From: a virus
Length of the DNA: 27,298 nucleotides
Direction: 5' to 3' (one strand)
Virus record (IMG/VR): IMGVR_UViG_3300010370_000191
Location: 1-27,298 of that record
Each line of letters opens with the position of its first letter. Positions within the stretch are counted from its first letter, which is position 1. Positions 14,280 to 23,386 of the stretch are shown in pieces. A model generated the notes under the pieces. The model saw nothing but the letters and a program-made list of their open reading frames with translations, was not told where the DNA came from and did not search any database. The translations under genes and the position numbers were made by a program.

Positions 14280-14624
14280 ATGATTAGCCCCTTTAATCAA
14301 ACGATAGACGAGAATAGAGATATAAGTGCAATTGCAAAGTTATTTTCAAGCCAACCACAAGCAAGCGTGGCAGCTCCTCAAACTATGCAACAACCTAGTC
14401 CAGAATCTCAAATAGCAGGAGCTGGGATATCAGCTGGTATAAACTTACTAGGCGGGCTTCTTGGAAGCGCGGCTCAACAAGCTGCTCAACAAAAGAATTT
14501 AGAGTTTGAGTCAGCTCAACAGGCTACAACTGACCAAGCGAGTGCATTAATCAAGGCTCAACAAGCTCAAAGTGATGCACTGGGTAGGCTTATGCAGAAT
14601 TACAAACAGTCATTAATCAAATAG
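14280..14624 (+). CDS. small Gln/Ala-rich virion protein (paralog 2)
   Basis: A 114-residue protein separated from its paralog by four bases. It has a 45-residue Gln/Pro/Ser-rich leader absent from the first copy, then the same Gly-rich hydrophobic helix (residues about 48-66) and Gln/Ala-rich helix ending DALGRLMQNYKQSLIK. It may insert in a membrane or pack inside the virion as an ejection protein; this is inferred from composition and neighbours. Confidence 0.6.
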   Translation: MISPFNQTIDENRDISAIAKLFSSQPQASVAAPQTMQQPSPESQIAGAGISAGINLLGGLLGSAAQQAAQQKNLEFESAQQATTDQASALIKAQQAQSDALGRLMQNYKQSLIK

Positions 14625-14632
14625 GAGAAAAA

Positions 14633-14890
14633 ATGTATCAGCATAAAATGGACTCTGAATCTGAAATGGAAATTACGCCTAAAGATGAGAAGAGAGTAAA
14701 AATGCTTCATGATGAGCTGATGTCTCTTGCAGATAAGTATGACATGAGCATGGGTGATTTGATTGAAAAATGCTGTGGAATGGAAGAGGAAGAGCCAGAA
14801 GAGGAAATGGATTCAGAAGAAGAAAAAGAACCAATGGACAAAGCTAAAATTGCTTTAATCATTGGAAAGATGAGAAACAGGGGGGAGTAA
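14633..14890 (+). CDS. acidic hypothetical protein
   Basis: An 85-residue protein with a very acidic middle (MEEEEPEEEMDSEEEKEPMD, residues about 50-70) and helical flanks. It is preceded by AGGAGAAAA and abuts the adaptor gene (stop TAA directly followed by ATG). The family is not recognised. An acidic small protein next to the adaptor could be an assembly chaperone, but there is no direct sign. Confidence 0.55.
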   Translation: MYQHKMDSESEMEITPKDEKRVKMLHDELMSLADKYDMSMGDLIEKCCGMEEEEPEEEMDSEEEKEPMDKAKIALIIGKMRNRGE

Positions 14891-15817
14891 ATGAGGAATC
14901 TTGAGCAGCTAATCACTGCAAGCCGAAGGGCTACCGGAAACACAGACTATACAAGTAGTGCGGGTGTCCAGGATGAAGAATTCATTCAGGCTTTCAATGA
15001 CGCTCAAGAGGAAATTCATTCAATTATTAACGTTACATTTCCTCTCATTCTAATGACGCAGAAGTATCAAGATGTATCAATTGGGGTATCCACATATCCC
15101 ATTCCTAGTGACTGCTACATGGGTACTCGAATTGATAACATCTCTTACTCTCCATCTGGTTTAGATCAAGACTATTACCCAATTAGAAAAGGAAGTTTGA
15201 AAGAAAGGATTGACGGTATCAACGGCAATCCTTCTTTTTACTTAAGACAAGGAAGCAGTTTAATTGTCCAACCTCCTCCTCAACAGGGAGGAAAGTTAAG
15301 AATAGTATATCAAAAAGCTATTCCTTATTTAGACATTAGGCGTGGGACGGTTCAATCAGTAACGCTTACGTCTAATTCAATTACAAGTTTAGTTTTAGAT
15401 CCTGGTGCATTGGATGCATCTGCTTTGAGTGAACAGAATTTTATTTCCATTGTTGATAAGAATGGAAACACTCAAATGAAAAACATACCAGTTGATTCAA
15501 TTGATGTTGCTACAGGTACTGTAACGGTTACTCCTGGTTTTACTTTTGATTTAGGAGAAACTATTTCAGTAGGTAACTTTGCTCTTCGTGGAAAGAATTC
15601 TACAACTAATTCTCATTTGCCTGACGTTTGTGAAAAGTACTTGTTAGAGTATACGAATATGAGAATCTTTGTTAGAGATTCCTCAACGGATCAGGCAGAA
15701 GTTGCGGCCTTGATGACTAAAATCGAAGGGACTTTAAAACAGGCATTCTCGGAGCCTGATAATGACCCAGACAGAATTCCAATTATTGACCCATTTTATT
15801 TGGGTTATGAAATTTGA
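14891..15817 (+). CDS. head-to-tail adaptor protein (gp4/tail-tube A type, putative)
   Basis: A 308-residue protein. The N-terminus (LEQLITASRRATGNTDYTSS, then DEEFIQAFNDAQEEIHSIIN) has the helical layout of podovirus head-completion adaptors that extend the portal. The middle is beta-rich (SIGVSTYPIPSDCYMGTRID, LRIVYQKAIPYLDIRRGTVQ). A C-terminal helical tail (VCEKYLLEYTNMRIFVRDSS and on) contains acidic residues. Position just before the gp10-like hub supports this. A GGGGGAG site precedes the ATG. I am fairly sure of the adaptor class, less of the exact family. Confidence 0.65.
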   Translation: MRNLEQLITASRRATGNTDYTSSAGVQDEEFIQAFNDAQEEIHSIINVTFPLILMTQKYQDVSIGVSTYPIPSDCYMGTRIDNISYSPSGLDQDYYPIRKGSLKERIDGINGNPSFYLRQGSSLIVQPPPQQGGKLRIVYQKAIPYLDIRRGTVQSVTLTSNSITSLVLDPGALDASALSEQNFISIVDKNGNTQMKNIPVDSIDVATGTVTVTPGFTFDLGETISVGNFALRGKNSTTNSHLPDVCEKYLLEYTNMRIFVRDSSTDQAEVAALMTKIEGTLKQAFSEPDNDPDRIPIIDPFYLGYEI

Positions 15818-15826
15818 GGTGAGCTC

Positions 15827-18334
15827 TTGTCAGTCAATTATCAGTTTGTAAAAAGATATGAAAATCTTTCTGGAGTTGACTACAAGTCTTCTGACCTAAA
15901 ATTCCCTGAGCAATACGCTACCGCACTTAGAAACATTCAATTCACGAATACGGGTTCAATTGAAAAGAGAAAAGGCTTTCAAGGCTCTATTGAATCTAAA
16001 GGTGGCCGAGGGCTTTTCACTTATAAAGTCTACAATCCCTCAACCGGAGCTGAAACCGTAGAATTAATTGCAATTGACAATAACGCCCATAAACTTGTCG
16101 AAGGCACTTTGACTGTAACCTATTCAGGAAGTGCTGCACTTTGTGAAATCTCAATTTTATTTGACGCTACTACCTCAGACTACAGATGTAAAATAGTTGA
16201 AGGGACTTCTGAGGTTTTAAACTTTGATTTAGGCATTGGGTTTGATGAGACTAGCCCTGTAACCGTGTCTCAGTTATGCACTGCAATTGGAGCCTTAACA
16301 GGTTTTACAGCGGTTGCCACCGTGGGCACAATGCCAGCTGCTTTTTTAGATACAATCATCTCTCACAATTTAATCTCAAGTGCTTTAACTCTTAATACTC
16401 GTTATTGGTCTCAGATTAATGCCCCTCAGGACCCATTTCCTGGCAACTCTACTTATTCAAATGACGCAAACTTTGAAAATACAAGTGCTGTCCAATTATA
16501 TAACATCCTTTACCTGTCCAATGGGTATGACGCAGTTAAGAAGTATGATGGACAGAACATTTACAACGCAGGGGTTCCCTCTTGTGATGGAGTTTCTCTC
16601 GCAAATAGCACAGTAGCGGGTGTTTTAGGAAATGATGACTATAGTTACAAGGTAACCATCCTTCAAAAAGATAACCAGGGCAACGAGAATGAAGGAAACC
16701 CAATTACCTCTGCAATAGTAGACTACAACGGTAACCAAATTGACGTGACTGTAAACAACGTGCTTGCAGCGAGTGGTTACAATACTGGATGCGCTGTAGT
16801 AAATGGCACGCAAGCCGGAGTCACCACAATAACAGTTGATGATGGGACCAGTGGAGCTCATACGCTTAAAATTGGAGACACTGCTTATTTTTACGACGGT
16901 GTGTCTAGTTCTTATGTCGAGCGTCAAATCACGAATATAAGCGCAACAAGTATTACTATTGCGGGAGCTGCAGTCAACGTAACGGATAATGATGTCATTT
17001 CAAATAACTTAAGAATTGTGATTTATAGATCTAAAAATACAAGCGGAACACCAACCGTCTGGTATTCCCTAGTTGAGCTCCCAAATAATTCATTTACGGC
17101 AACCCAGACATACCGAGATAATATTGCAGACTCAGCTTTAGGAGCTATTTACATTCCTCCGGCTACTGATAGGAGCCCTCCACAAAAGGGCCGATACATT
17201 TCAACGTTTCAAGGGTTACTTGCTACAGCTGGGAACCTTTCTGAAGTAAACACAGTAAGTTTTTCTGATATAGAATCACCTGAGTATTTCCCGATCCCTG
17301 ATAACCAAATTATAGTAAATGATCTTATCGGGGATAGAATTACTGGTATTTCCCCTTCCAATGAGTTTTTCATTATTTTTCAGTCACAAAGTATTCATGT
17401 CTTATCGGGGGATTTCCAGGGACAAAGTTTTAAGGTTGACCAAGTAGCCAACGACATTGGGTGTGCAGCTCATGCTTCAATTCAAGATGTAAGAGGCGCA
17501 CTGATGTTTATGAGCCTTCAAGGGCCAAGGCTCCTTCAAGGTGGACAAGTCCCAAGAGGATTGGGTCAATATGAACAGAATCCTTTTGTAAGCAGGATTG
17601 ATCCTATCTTTGACCAGCTAGGTGAATCAGATCCAACTAAGGTTTTTAAATTAAAAAGATCTGTTAGTTTCCATGACAGAGTTCATCAGAAGTATTGGGT
17701 GTTTGTGCCTTGTGAAACAACTACTTCTGGTAAAGTATCTGCAAATTCTAATTCAGTGACTTTTGTTTATGACTACCCAAGGGACGCTTGGTTAGAGTGG
17801 GATTCAATGAATCTCGCTGGAGGTGTGGCACTCTATCAGAATGAAACCTATATTAATGAGCGTAGCTATTCAACTTTTGCTAGTGCTCTTCGTTATGTTG
17901 TTTTTAAAATTCATTCAACTGATACACAGTACGACTATGCCGACAATGCGAATGCTATATCTTGTTATTGGAAGTCTGCCTGGGACTTTTTGGGAGAAGC
18001 TTCGATTTTAAAAAGCTTTCTCGCAGTGAATGTTTTTTCGACAGGTCTTGTAGAGAATGAATTTACATTAACTTTTAGAACTGAAGTTAATTGGCTTACT
18101 GAGATTAAATCAGAAGTTTCAATTGAAATTGGATCAGGAGGTTATGGGGTAAGTCCATATGGAACAGATCAATATGGAAATCCATCTGAGCCTGCATATT
18201 CTAGGAAATTAAATAATAATAGAGTGAAATCAATTCGAGCAGTTTTAGTTAATAATGAAATGCAGAAGAATATTAACGTAACTGGTTATGAGTTTGAAAT
18301 TGCAGCTCCTTACAAGCCAAGGTTTGTCAAATGA
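15827..18334 (+). CDS. tail hub / DNA stabilisation protein (P22 gp10-like)
   Basis: An 835-residue protein in the class of P22 gp10 and T7 gp12 (tail nozzle, closes the portal after packaging). The start region LSGVDYKSSDLKFPEQYATA followed by LRNIQFTNTGSIEKRKGFQ is the family N-terminus. The core segment GRYISTFQGLLATAGN, then FSDIESPEYFP, and SNEFFIIFQSQSIHVLSGDF (about residues 465-525) is the beta-propeller part, followed by CAAHASIQDVRGALMFMSLQ. The start is TTG with GAGGTGAG seven bases before; no in-frame ATG lies nearby. It forms the tail with the adaptor upstream. Confidence 0.8.
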   Translation: MSVNYQFVKRYENLSGVDYKSSDLKFPEQYATALRNIQFTNTGSIEKRKGFQGSIESKGGRGLFTYKVYNPSTGAETVELIAIDNNAHKLVEGTLTVTYSGSAALCEISILFDATTSDYRCKIVEGTSEVLNFDLGIGFDETSPVTVSQLCTAIGALTGFTAVATVGTMPAAFLDTIISHNLISSALTLNTRYWSQINAPQDPFPGNSTYSNDANFENTSAVQLYNILYLSNGYDAVKKYDGQNIYNAGVPSCDGVSLANSTVAGVLGNDDYSYKVTILQKDNQGNENEGNPITSAIVDYNGNQIDVTVNNVLAASGYNTGCAVVNGTQAGVTTITVDDGTSGAHTLKIGDTAYFYDGVSSSYVERQITNISATSITIAGAAVNVTDNDVISNNLRIVIYRSKNTSGTPTVWYSLVELPNNSFTATQTYRDNIADSALGAIYIPPATDRSPPQKGRYISTFQGLLATAGNLSEVNTVSFSDIESPEYFPIPDNQIIVNDLIGDRITGISPSNEFFIIFQSQSIHVLSGDFQGQSFKVDQVANDIGCAAHASIQDVRGALMFMSLQGPRLLQGGQVPRGLGQYEQNPFVSRIDPIFDQLGESDPTKVFKLKRSVSFHDRVHQKYWVFVPCETTTSGKVSANSNSVTFVYDYPRDAWLEWDSMNLAGGVALYQNETYINERSYSTFASALRYVVFKIHSTDTQYDYADNANAISCYWKSAWDFLGEASILKSFLAVNVFSTGLVENEFTLTFRTEVNWLTEIKSEVSIEIGSGGYGVSPYGTDQYGNPSEPAYSRKLNNNRVKSIRAVLVNNEMQKNINVTGYEFEIAAPYKPRFVK

Positions 18335-18675
18335 AGTTTAGCGGATTTAAAATCTTTAGATCACGCGATACGATTGAGGAGGTAATAAGATACCTTTCAG
18401 TCGAACTTGCCAATTCTTTGAAGGATTTGAGCTCAGGCTTAAATAAGCTGAAATTATCTGACAACTTTGAGGGGTTTGAGGCTACATTTAATTTCAATGG
18501 AAGTGATGAGCAAGCATTTAGGCACAATGCTGGATTCATTCCTTCGCAGAGAATTATATTAAGGGCTACTTCCTTTGAAATCTGTGACGGTGATACTCCA
18601 TGGACGAAAGAGTATGTTTATTTAAAAAAAACAACTGCGGGAAGTGCTACCGCTACGGTAATATTTTTGAGGTGA
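18331..18675 (+). CDS. small tail-associated protein (unknown)
   Basis: A 114-residue protein starting in an ATGA overlap with the hub stop. The first 45 residues are helical (DTIEEVIRYLSVELANSLKD), the rest beta-like (FEATFNFNGSDEQAFRHNAG, YVYLKKTTAGSATATVIFLR). The overlap and position suggest a tail-tip or hub partner. The family is not recognised, though the helix-plus-beta layout is shared with small tail proteins near gp10-like hubs. Confidence 0.55.
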   Translation: MKFSGFKIFRSRDTIEEVIRYLSVELANSLKDLSSGLNKLKLSDNFEGFEATFNFNGSDEQAFRHNAGFIPSQRIILRATSFEICDGDTPWTKEYVYLKKTTAGSATATVIFLR

Positions 18676-18678
18676 AAA

Positions 18679-19515
18679 ATGCCTATATTTCCAAATCCCA
18701 TGTTTAGTCCTGGTTTTGTAGCTCAAGACATGGAAGATGATCGTGTCAAAAAACCTAGTAAACCCACCATTATAACAAAGCCTCCTAAAGAAGAGATACC
18801 GACTGTTTCTTTAGAGCGATTAGGGTCAGCAGAAGAGCAAGCGCAAAGAGAAAAATTAGCTCGTGACCTTATGATTCAACAGCAGGCGGCTCAAAGACAA
18901 CTAGCAGCTGCTCAAGCAAGAGCTGGGATTAGAGGAGGAGCTGCTGCAGCGCAACAGGCAAGACTTGCTCAGAATGTAGAAACCGGAAGATCTCAACAAG
19001 AAGCCGAGCAAGCTTTGCAAAGGCGTCTATTTAATTTAGAGCAATCTCAAAAAGAACAGTTTGCAAATGTAGCCTCTCAACTTGCACTTAAACAGATTGC
19101 TTCTAGTGCTGAGGGTCAAAAATTACTTTCTGATGTGGCCAAACAAAGTTTACAATCTCAATTAGACATTGCAAGAAGTGGAGGAAAGATCATCTGCACT
19201 GAATTGCATCGCCAAGGTTTATTAGATGAAAAGACTTATGAAGTTGATCAAAAGTTTGGACAGCTCATGAGAATTGAGCAACCAGAAGTGATGATGGGTT
19301 ATTGGTTGGTTGCACGTCCTATAGTCAATCTTATGCAGCGATCGAAGCTTTTCACTCATTTAATTGGATTTTTCGCTAAACCCTGGGCAAACCACATGGT
19401 CTACCTTATGGGTGCAACGTCTAAAGATAGTAGGTTTGGAAAATTAATCATGACTATTGGAAAGCCTATCTGTTTATTTGCAGCGAAACGGAGCAAACCA
19501 TATGCCCACTCTTAA
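18679..19515 (+). CDS. internal virion / ejection protein (putative)
   Basis: A 278-residue protein in two parts. Residues 1-165 are Gln/Ala-rich, polar and probably a long coiled coil (QQQAAQRQLAAAQARAGIRG). Residues 168-278 form a compact C-terminal domain beginning KIICTELHRQGLLDEKTYEV, then MMGYWLVARPIVNLMQRSKL and an aromatic end. This C-terminal unit recurs in many podovirus-type internal proteins, and I recognise it as a phage-specific domain without a biochemical function. It lies in the block of ejection-type genes. The end overlaps the next gene by 14 bases. Confidence 0.6.
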   Translation: MPIFPNPMFSPGFVAQDMEDDRVKKPSKPTIITKPPKEEIPTVSLERLGSAEEQAQREKLARDLMIQQQAAQRQLAAAQARAGIRGGAAAAQQARLAQNVETGRSQQEAEQALQRRLFNLEQSQKEQFANVASQLALKQIASSAEGQKLLSDVAKQSLQSQLDIARSGGKIICTELHRQGLLDEKTYEVDQKFGQLMRIEQPEVMMGYWLVARPIVNLMQRSKLFTHLIGFFAKPWANHMVYLMGATSKDSRFGKLIMTIGKPICLFAAKRSKPYAHS

Positions 19516-20506
19516 AGATCAAATTGAATTATTAAGAAGTCAAATTAGCCCCAATGCTGAGATTCAACCTGTGGCACTTCCTCAAGTCCCTGTAGCGGCC
19601 ACACCTCAGCAGCCACAATCATCTTTTGGCCAGAATGATTTAATTGCCCAAGCTATTTTAGGCCTTGCTCCGATCCTTGCGGGTGCAGCTTTTGGAGGAG
19701 CTCAAGGCGGAGCAATTGGAAGTGAAGCGGGAAGTAAGGCTTTGGGAGTTTTACAGACTGAAAAACAAAGAGAGTTAGAAAAAGCTAAACTTGCTAAAGC
19801 TGAGCAAGGAAAAATGCTAGAAACTGCTTTAAAACTGTCTCAGGAAGAAAGAGCCCAAAAAGCTGCAGAAAGAGCGGAGACTAGGCAAACCGAAGAATTA
19901 GCTATTTCCAAGCAAAAGTTAAGTTTAGAAGAAAAGCGTCTAATGGCGGAGCTAGGTTCAAGTAAAAGACAACTTGAGCAACTAAACCCTGCAAATAAAA
20001 CCATGGTTGAAAGCCTATCCAAAGATAGTGCGACAAAGACTGCAATTGCCAATGAGATTGCTCAGACTGTGAAGTTATTTGACGATCCAAACATTAGCGA
20101 TACTCAAAAAATTAAAGCAGGTGAGTCTCTCCTTAAAGTTTTAAACTCAACTCAAGGAAGTGACGCAGTCGGAGCGGAAGAAGCAAAAAGGTTAGGTAGT
20201 CTACTTCAATTTCAGATTGGAAATTTATTTGGTCCTGGAAAATTCATTGGTCGAGACTTGCCAGGGTTTCGGGATCAAGCTGCAACAACGGTTAATCGCT
20301 TGAGTGGTGCAGTCGAAGGAAATAAAAAACTAATCAATGAGGCGTTAGCTAATAAACCAGTAGGGATTGAACCGATTCAATTACTTGAGCAGCAGAAGAA
20401 AAAGCCTGGGATGCCCTTAGGAACCACACCTGCTTTCGCTGCGCCTCCTGCTCCTGATTTTTCTCAAATGAGTGATGAGCAATTAAAAAAATACTTGGGG
20501 TTATAA
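19502..20506 (+). CDS. internal virion / ejection protein (putative)
   Basis: A 334-residue protein. I choose ATG 19502 because CGGAG lies 8 bases upstream; an in-frame TTG at 19457 would add 15 residues inside the previous gene and has no such site. The N-terminal part has a Gly/Ala-rich hydrophobic segment (ILAGAAFGGAQGGAIGSEAG, about residues 56-75), followed by about 90 residues of charged coiled coil (KAEQGKMLETALKLSQEERA). The rest is helical, ending in FSQMSDEQLKKYLGL. A hydrophobic segment followed by a coiled coil fits a protein sent through the membrane during DNA delivery, by inference. Confidence 0.6.
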   Translation: MPTLKDQIELLRSQISPNAEIQPVALPQVPVAATPQQPQSSFGQNDLIAQAILGLAPILAGAAFGGAQGGAIGSEAGSKALGVLQTEKQRELEKAKLAKAEQGKMLETALKLSQEERAQKAAERAETRQTEELAISKQKLSLEEKRLMAELGSSKRQLEQLNPANKTMVESLSKDSATKTAIANEIAQTVKLFDDPNISDTQKIKAGESLLKVLNSTQGSDAVGAEEAKRLGSLLQFQIGNLFGPGKFIGRDLPGFRDQAATTVNRLSGAVEGNKKLINEALANKPVGIEPIQLLEQQKKKPGMPLGTTPAFAAPPAPDFSQMSDEQLKKYLGL

Positions 20507-22744
20507 ATGGCAACAAGAGATGAGTTGATTCAACAAGCACAAGCGAAATTTCAAAGAGACCAACTCATTGAAGCGGCTAAAAAGAAGTGGGAAGCAGAGA
20601 ATATTCCTGTAGCCGCACCGCCTCTCTCCGAGCAAATTGAGACAGGTGCGAGGTCTGCTTTGGAAGGTATGTCCTTTGGCGTATCTGAACCTCTTATTTC
20701 AGGAGTCAATGCAGCGGTAGGGAACCTAATTGATTCTGGTTTTGAAGCGGAAAGTCTTAAAGACTTTCTTTCAAAAAGTATTGATACCGAACGGATCAAA
20801 AGAGAATTTGCAAGCGACGTAGCAAGGCGAAAGCAGTTAGAAAAGGAAATGCCTATTACTGCAGCAGGTGGAGAGATTGCAGGAGCCTTGCTTGCTCCTT
20901 TTGGGACTATTGGAAAGGGTGTTTCAACGGTTGGAAAAGGTGCAGTTGAGGCAGCTACTCGCTTAGCAGGTCCACTTCTTGAGGCTACAAAAGTAGCAGA
21001 AGTATTACCTCAGACTGCAAAAGTGGCAAAAGCTGTCAGTGAAGCTGCAGCGACAGGAGCAGCAGCAGAAGGTTTAAAACAATTAGCTGAAGTCCCTACT
21101 GGGTTCATGGAAGAGAAAGAAAAACTTTCATTACCTGAGGTGGCTAAAACATCTGCAGCGGTTGCAGCAGGCGTTGAGGCTATTCCAATTATAGGACGTG
21201 CGATTAAAGCTGGAGGAGCAAAGGCTCTTTCTGCTTTCGGTGGAGTAAAAGAACAGACAATTAAAGAATATTTAAAAAGATCAGAGCCTCTTCTTCCAGT
21301 TACTACTGAAGCTTTAAAAGATCAGGTTGATAATGCTTTAAACCGTGTTCAATCGGTATTAGTTGAACAGCGCAAGCAAGGTGCAGATGATTTACTTACT
21401 GCAGTCAAAGCACTTAAAGATAAAGTAATTCAAGGATCCAAAGAAAGTTACGATATTCTTGAAAAAGCAGGATTAGCTGAAAAAGGAGCTGAAAAAGTTA
21501 TTTCAGCTAAGGACATTTTAAAAAATATTGATCAACAGATTAGGGCTCAGAGTAGTCCTGCAGCGGGTGTTCTTCTCACTCCTTTGAGAGAAACCGTTAC
21601 TAATAAACTGACTGATTTATATGGCCGAGTGCAATCATTAGCAGAAGAGGTAGGGCCTAAGTTTTCACTTCCTACCGCTAAGCAAATCATACAAGCGTTG
21701 GATGAAATCACAGAATTCTCGATTGCTGAGGGTCAATTCAGCTCAAGATTAGACCAATCCTTAAAAAACATTAGGAGCAATTTAAATCAAAAGTTAAGAA
21801 CCTTAAGTCCTGAGTATGCTCAAAAAATGGACGAGGTCTCCAAAGACGCAAGGCTTCTTGAGACTGCTTCTGACATTTTTGGAACTGAGCAAAAAGCCTT
21901 ATCCAATTTACAGACTTTAGCTGTAGGGAAAAACCCACGAATTAATGAATTAGCCAACGCACTTGAGGGCTCTACAGGAGTTAAGATCTCAAGGGGAGTG
22001 GAAGCGATTAAAAAGACCATTCCAGTTGAAAAGCTAGACCCTAAAACCACACAAGCCTTTTTGAAAGGTGTGATGAGTGGAAGGTCAATTGAAAGCAAGA
22101 GAACTTTAAAGCAGTTGTCTGAATTAGCTGATGAGGACTTAGTCAGACTTGCAGACGATGCGGCCATGAGTGCTGAGTTTGAAAAGTTAACCATGAATGG
22201 TTCTAGGGATGTTAACTTCTGGAAAGAAGTATTAGGAGGCTTAACATTCGGTGGAGCGTTTGCGGGCTCTACAGGTGCAGTTATGGGAGCAGGAGTAGGC
22301 TACCTAGTTAAGACTTTTGGAGCTCCTGCAACCAAGAAAATTCTAGATGGTGTGATTTCAGTTCGAGGAATTCCTACGGTTGAGAAGTTATCTGATGCCT
22401 TAGCTGATGTAACTCCTGAGGTTAGAAAGAACTTAGTCGAAGGATTTGCAAGAGCAACAGTAACTGGAATGCAGAAGGATGAGCCCAAAGTTGTAAAGTT
22501 AGATCCAACGGCTTCTCAAACTGCTATTTTAGATTTAAAACGATCTAATCTTGATTCGATAACTAAAGCAAAAGCGATTCAAGGACTACAAAGTAATAAT
22601 CAGATTCCTACTGATATATTAAAAAGATATATGGTCGGTGAGGTTCCAAAAACACCGATTACTCTCCCTAAAAGAAAAGAAGACGTACTGAAAGAAGACC
22701 GGCCTGAAATATTGAAGGCTTTAGACAACGTGAAAGGAAAATAA
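20507..22744 (+). CDS. large ejection / internal virion protein (putative)
   Basis: A 745-residue, Ala/Lys/Glu-rich, mostly helical protein directly abutting the previous stop. Gly/Ala hydrophobic segments (AAGGEIAGALLAPFGTIGKG near 120; FGGAFAGSTGAVMGAGVGYL near 580) could cross or disturb membranes. Long coiled-coil-like helices lie between. No transglycosylase active-site motif is evident, so an enzymatic role is not claimed. Size and place as the last and longest gene of the block fit the largest ejection protein of a short-tailed phage. Confidence 0.65.
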   Translation: MATRDELIQQAQAKFQRDQLIEAAKKKWEAENIPVAAPPLSEQIETGARSALEGMSFGVSEPLISGVNAAVGNLIDSGFEAESLKDFLSKSIDTERIKREFASDVARRKQLEKEMPITAAGGEIAGALLAPFGTIGKGVSTVGKGAVEAATRLAGPLLEATKVAEVLPQTAKVAKAVSEAAATGAAAEGLKQLAEVPTGFMEEKEKLSLPEVAKTSAAVAAGVEAIPIIGRAIKAGGAKALSAFGGVKEQTIKEYLKRSEPLLPVTTEALKDQVDNALNRVQSVLVEQRKQGADDLLTAVKALKDKVIQGSKESYDILEKAGLAEKGAEKVISAKDILKNIDQQIRAQSSPAAGVLLTPLRETVTNKLTDLYGRVQSLAEEVGPKFSLPTAKQIIQALDEITEFSIAEGQFSSRLDQSLKNIRSNLNQKLRTLSPEYAQKMDEVSKDARLLETASDIFGTEQKALSNLQTLAVGKNPRINELANALEGSTGVKISRGVEAIKKTIPVEKLDPKTTQAFLKGVMSGRSIESKRTLKQLSELADEDLVRLADDAAMSAEFEKLTMNGSRDVNFWKEVLGGLTFGGAFAGSTGAVMGAGVGYLVKTFGAPATKKILDGVISVRGIPTVEKLSDALADVTPEVRKNLVEGFARATVTGMQKDEPKVVKLDPTASQTAILDLKRSNLDSITKAKAIQGLQSNNQIPTDILKRYMVGEVPKTPITLPKRKEDVLKEDRPEILKALDNVKGK

Positions 22745-22747
22745 ATC

Positions 22748-22924
22748 ATGAATTACGAAAATGGACTTGAAGGAAAAAAACCAAGTGAAAAGCCAAAAAT
22801 GGAAGCCAAGCTTGGGGGTTCTTTAGGCTCGAAACTAGATAAGCAGGCCGACGTAAAACAAAAAGATAATGCTGTTTATGTGAAAGCTGGTATTGAGGAT
22901 CAAAAGAAACAAGCAGGAGTCTAA
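22748..22924 (+). CDS. hypothetical 58-residue protein
   Basis: ATG 22748 opens a 58-codon frame MNYENGLEGKKPSEKPKMEA ending DQKKQAGV, just three bases after the ejection protein stop and just before the strong terminator. The composition is Lys/Glu/Gln-rich with Gly and no hydrophobic core, so it may be disordered. Its position as the last gene of the operon and the in-frame spacing support coding; the family is not recognised. Confidence 0.5.
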   Translation: MNYENGLEGKKPSEKPKMEAKLGGSLGSKLDKQADVKQKDNAVYVKAGIEDQKKQAGV

Positions 22925-22949
22925 GACTTCTTCCCTTTTCCTGTGAGTT

Positions 22950-22983
22950 AAGCCCTAGCTATATTTGGTTAGGGCTTTTTTTT
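22950..22983 (+). terminator. rho-independent terminator ending the structural operon
   Basis: AAGCCCTA (22950-22957) pairs with TAGGGCTT (22970-22977) around a 12-nt loop, with a T run to 22983. It lies 25 bases after the last gene of the virion block. Confidence 0.9.
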
Positions 22984-23031
22984 CTTCTTAAAATCCAATC
23001 TTAATAGTATGAGTTTTTCAAAGGGGAATAT

Positions 23032-23181
23032 ATGCCGCTTAAAAAAGGCTCATCTCAAAAGACCATTTCAAAAAACATTAGTCAGCTAGTAAGCAAAGAA
23101 GGCTACCCACAGAAGCAAGCAATCGCTATTGCTCTTTCAAAAGCAGGGAAAAGCCGAAAGAATGCTAAAAAGGGCACTTAA
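23032..23181 (+). CDS. small conserved phage protein (DUF6496-type)
   Basis: A 49-residue basic protein with a conserved layout: [20 protein letters not shown], then [19 protein letters not shown]. Short phage proteins of this pattern are common and are usually listed as DUF6496; the function is unknown to me. The strong site AAGGGGAA lies 5 bases before the ATG. It starts the short transcription unit after the terminator. Confidence 0.75.
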   Translation: MPLKKGSSQKTISKNISQLVSKEGYPQKQAIAIALSKAGKSRKNAKKGT

Positions 23182-23386
23182 AGCTTGTCAAATGTATTGT
23201 CTCAGCTGCGCTAAGATTGCGTCGGCTCACAGTTCAGGGAAGTGTCAGGCTTGCAGGAAGGCTCCTTGCTTTTATTGCGGAGAAAAGTTTCTAAACAAAG
23301 TTGAGCCTCCGGTATGTGCGGCCTGTCGCAGATTGACGATGATACAGCGTGAAAAGCTTCGTCAACTGATTTTACGCACGCACTGA
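23162..23386 (+). CDS. CxxC zinc-ribbon-like protein
   Basis: A 74-residue protein from ATG 23162 with four CxxC pairs: CLSC (13-16), CQAC (28-31), CFYC (36-39) and CAAC (52-55), enough for two zinc sites. The rest is basic (RREKLRQL-type end), so nucleic-acid binding is possible. A TTG at 23129 or ATG 23192 are other starts; 23192 would still keep all four pairs. The start overlaps the previous gene by 20 bases. The last 176 bases lie antisense to the VRR-NUC nuclease gene. The clear cysteine pattern is the reason to accept it. Confidence 0.6.
   Translation: MLKRALKACQMYCLSCAKIASAHSSGKCQACRKAPCFYCGEKFLNKVEPPVCAACRRLTMIQREKLRQLILRTH

Noticed and set aside
19457-19501. TTG 19457 as start of the second ejection protein
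   Set aside because: It lies 59 bases inside the previous gene without a ribosome binding site; ATG 19502 has CGGAG at good spacing.
21820-22194. 124-codon open frame on the minus strand inside the large ejection gene
   Set aside because: Antisense shadow of a Ser/Leu-poor helical gene; no start signal and a low-complexity product.
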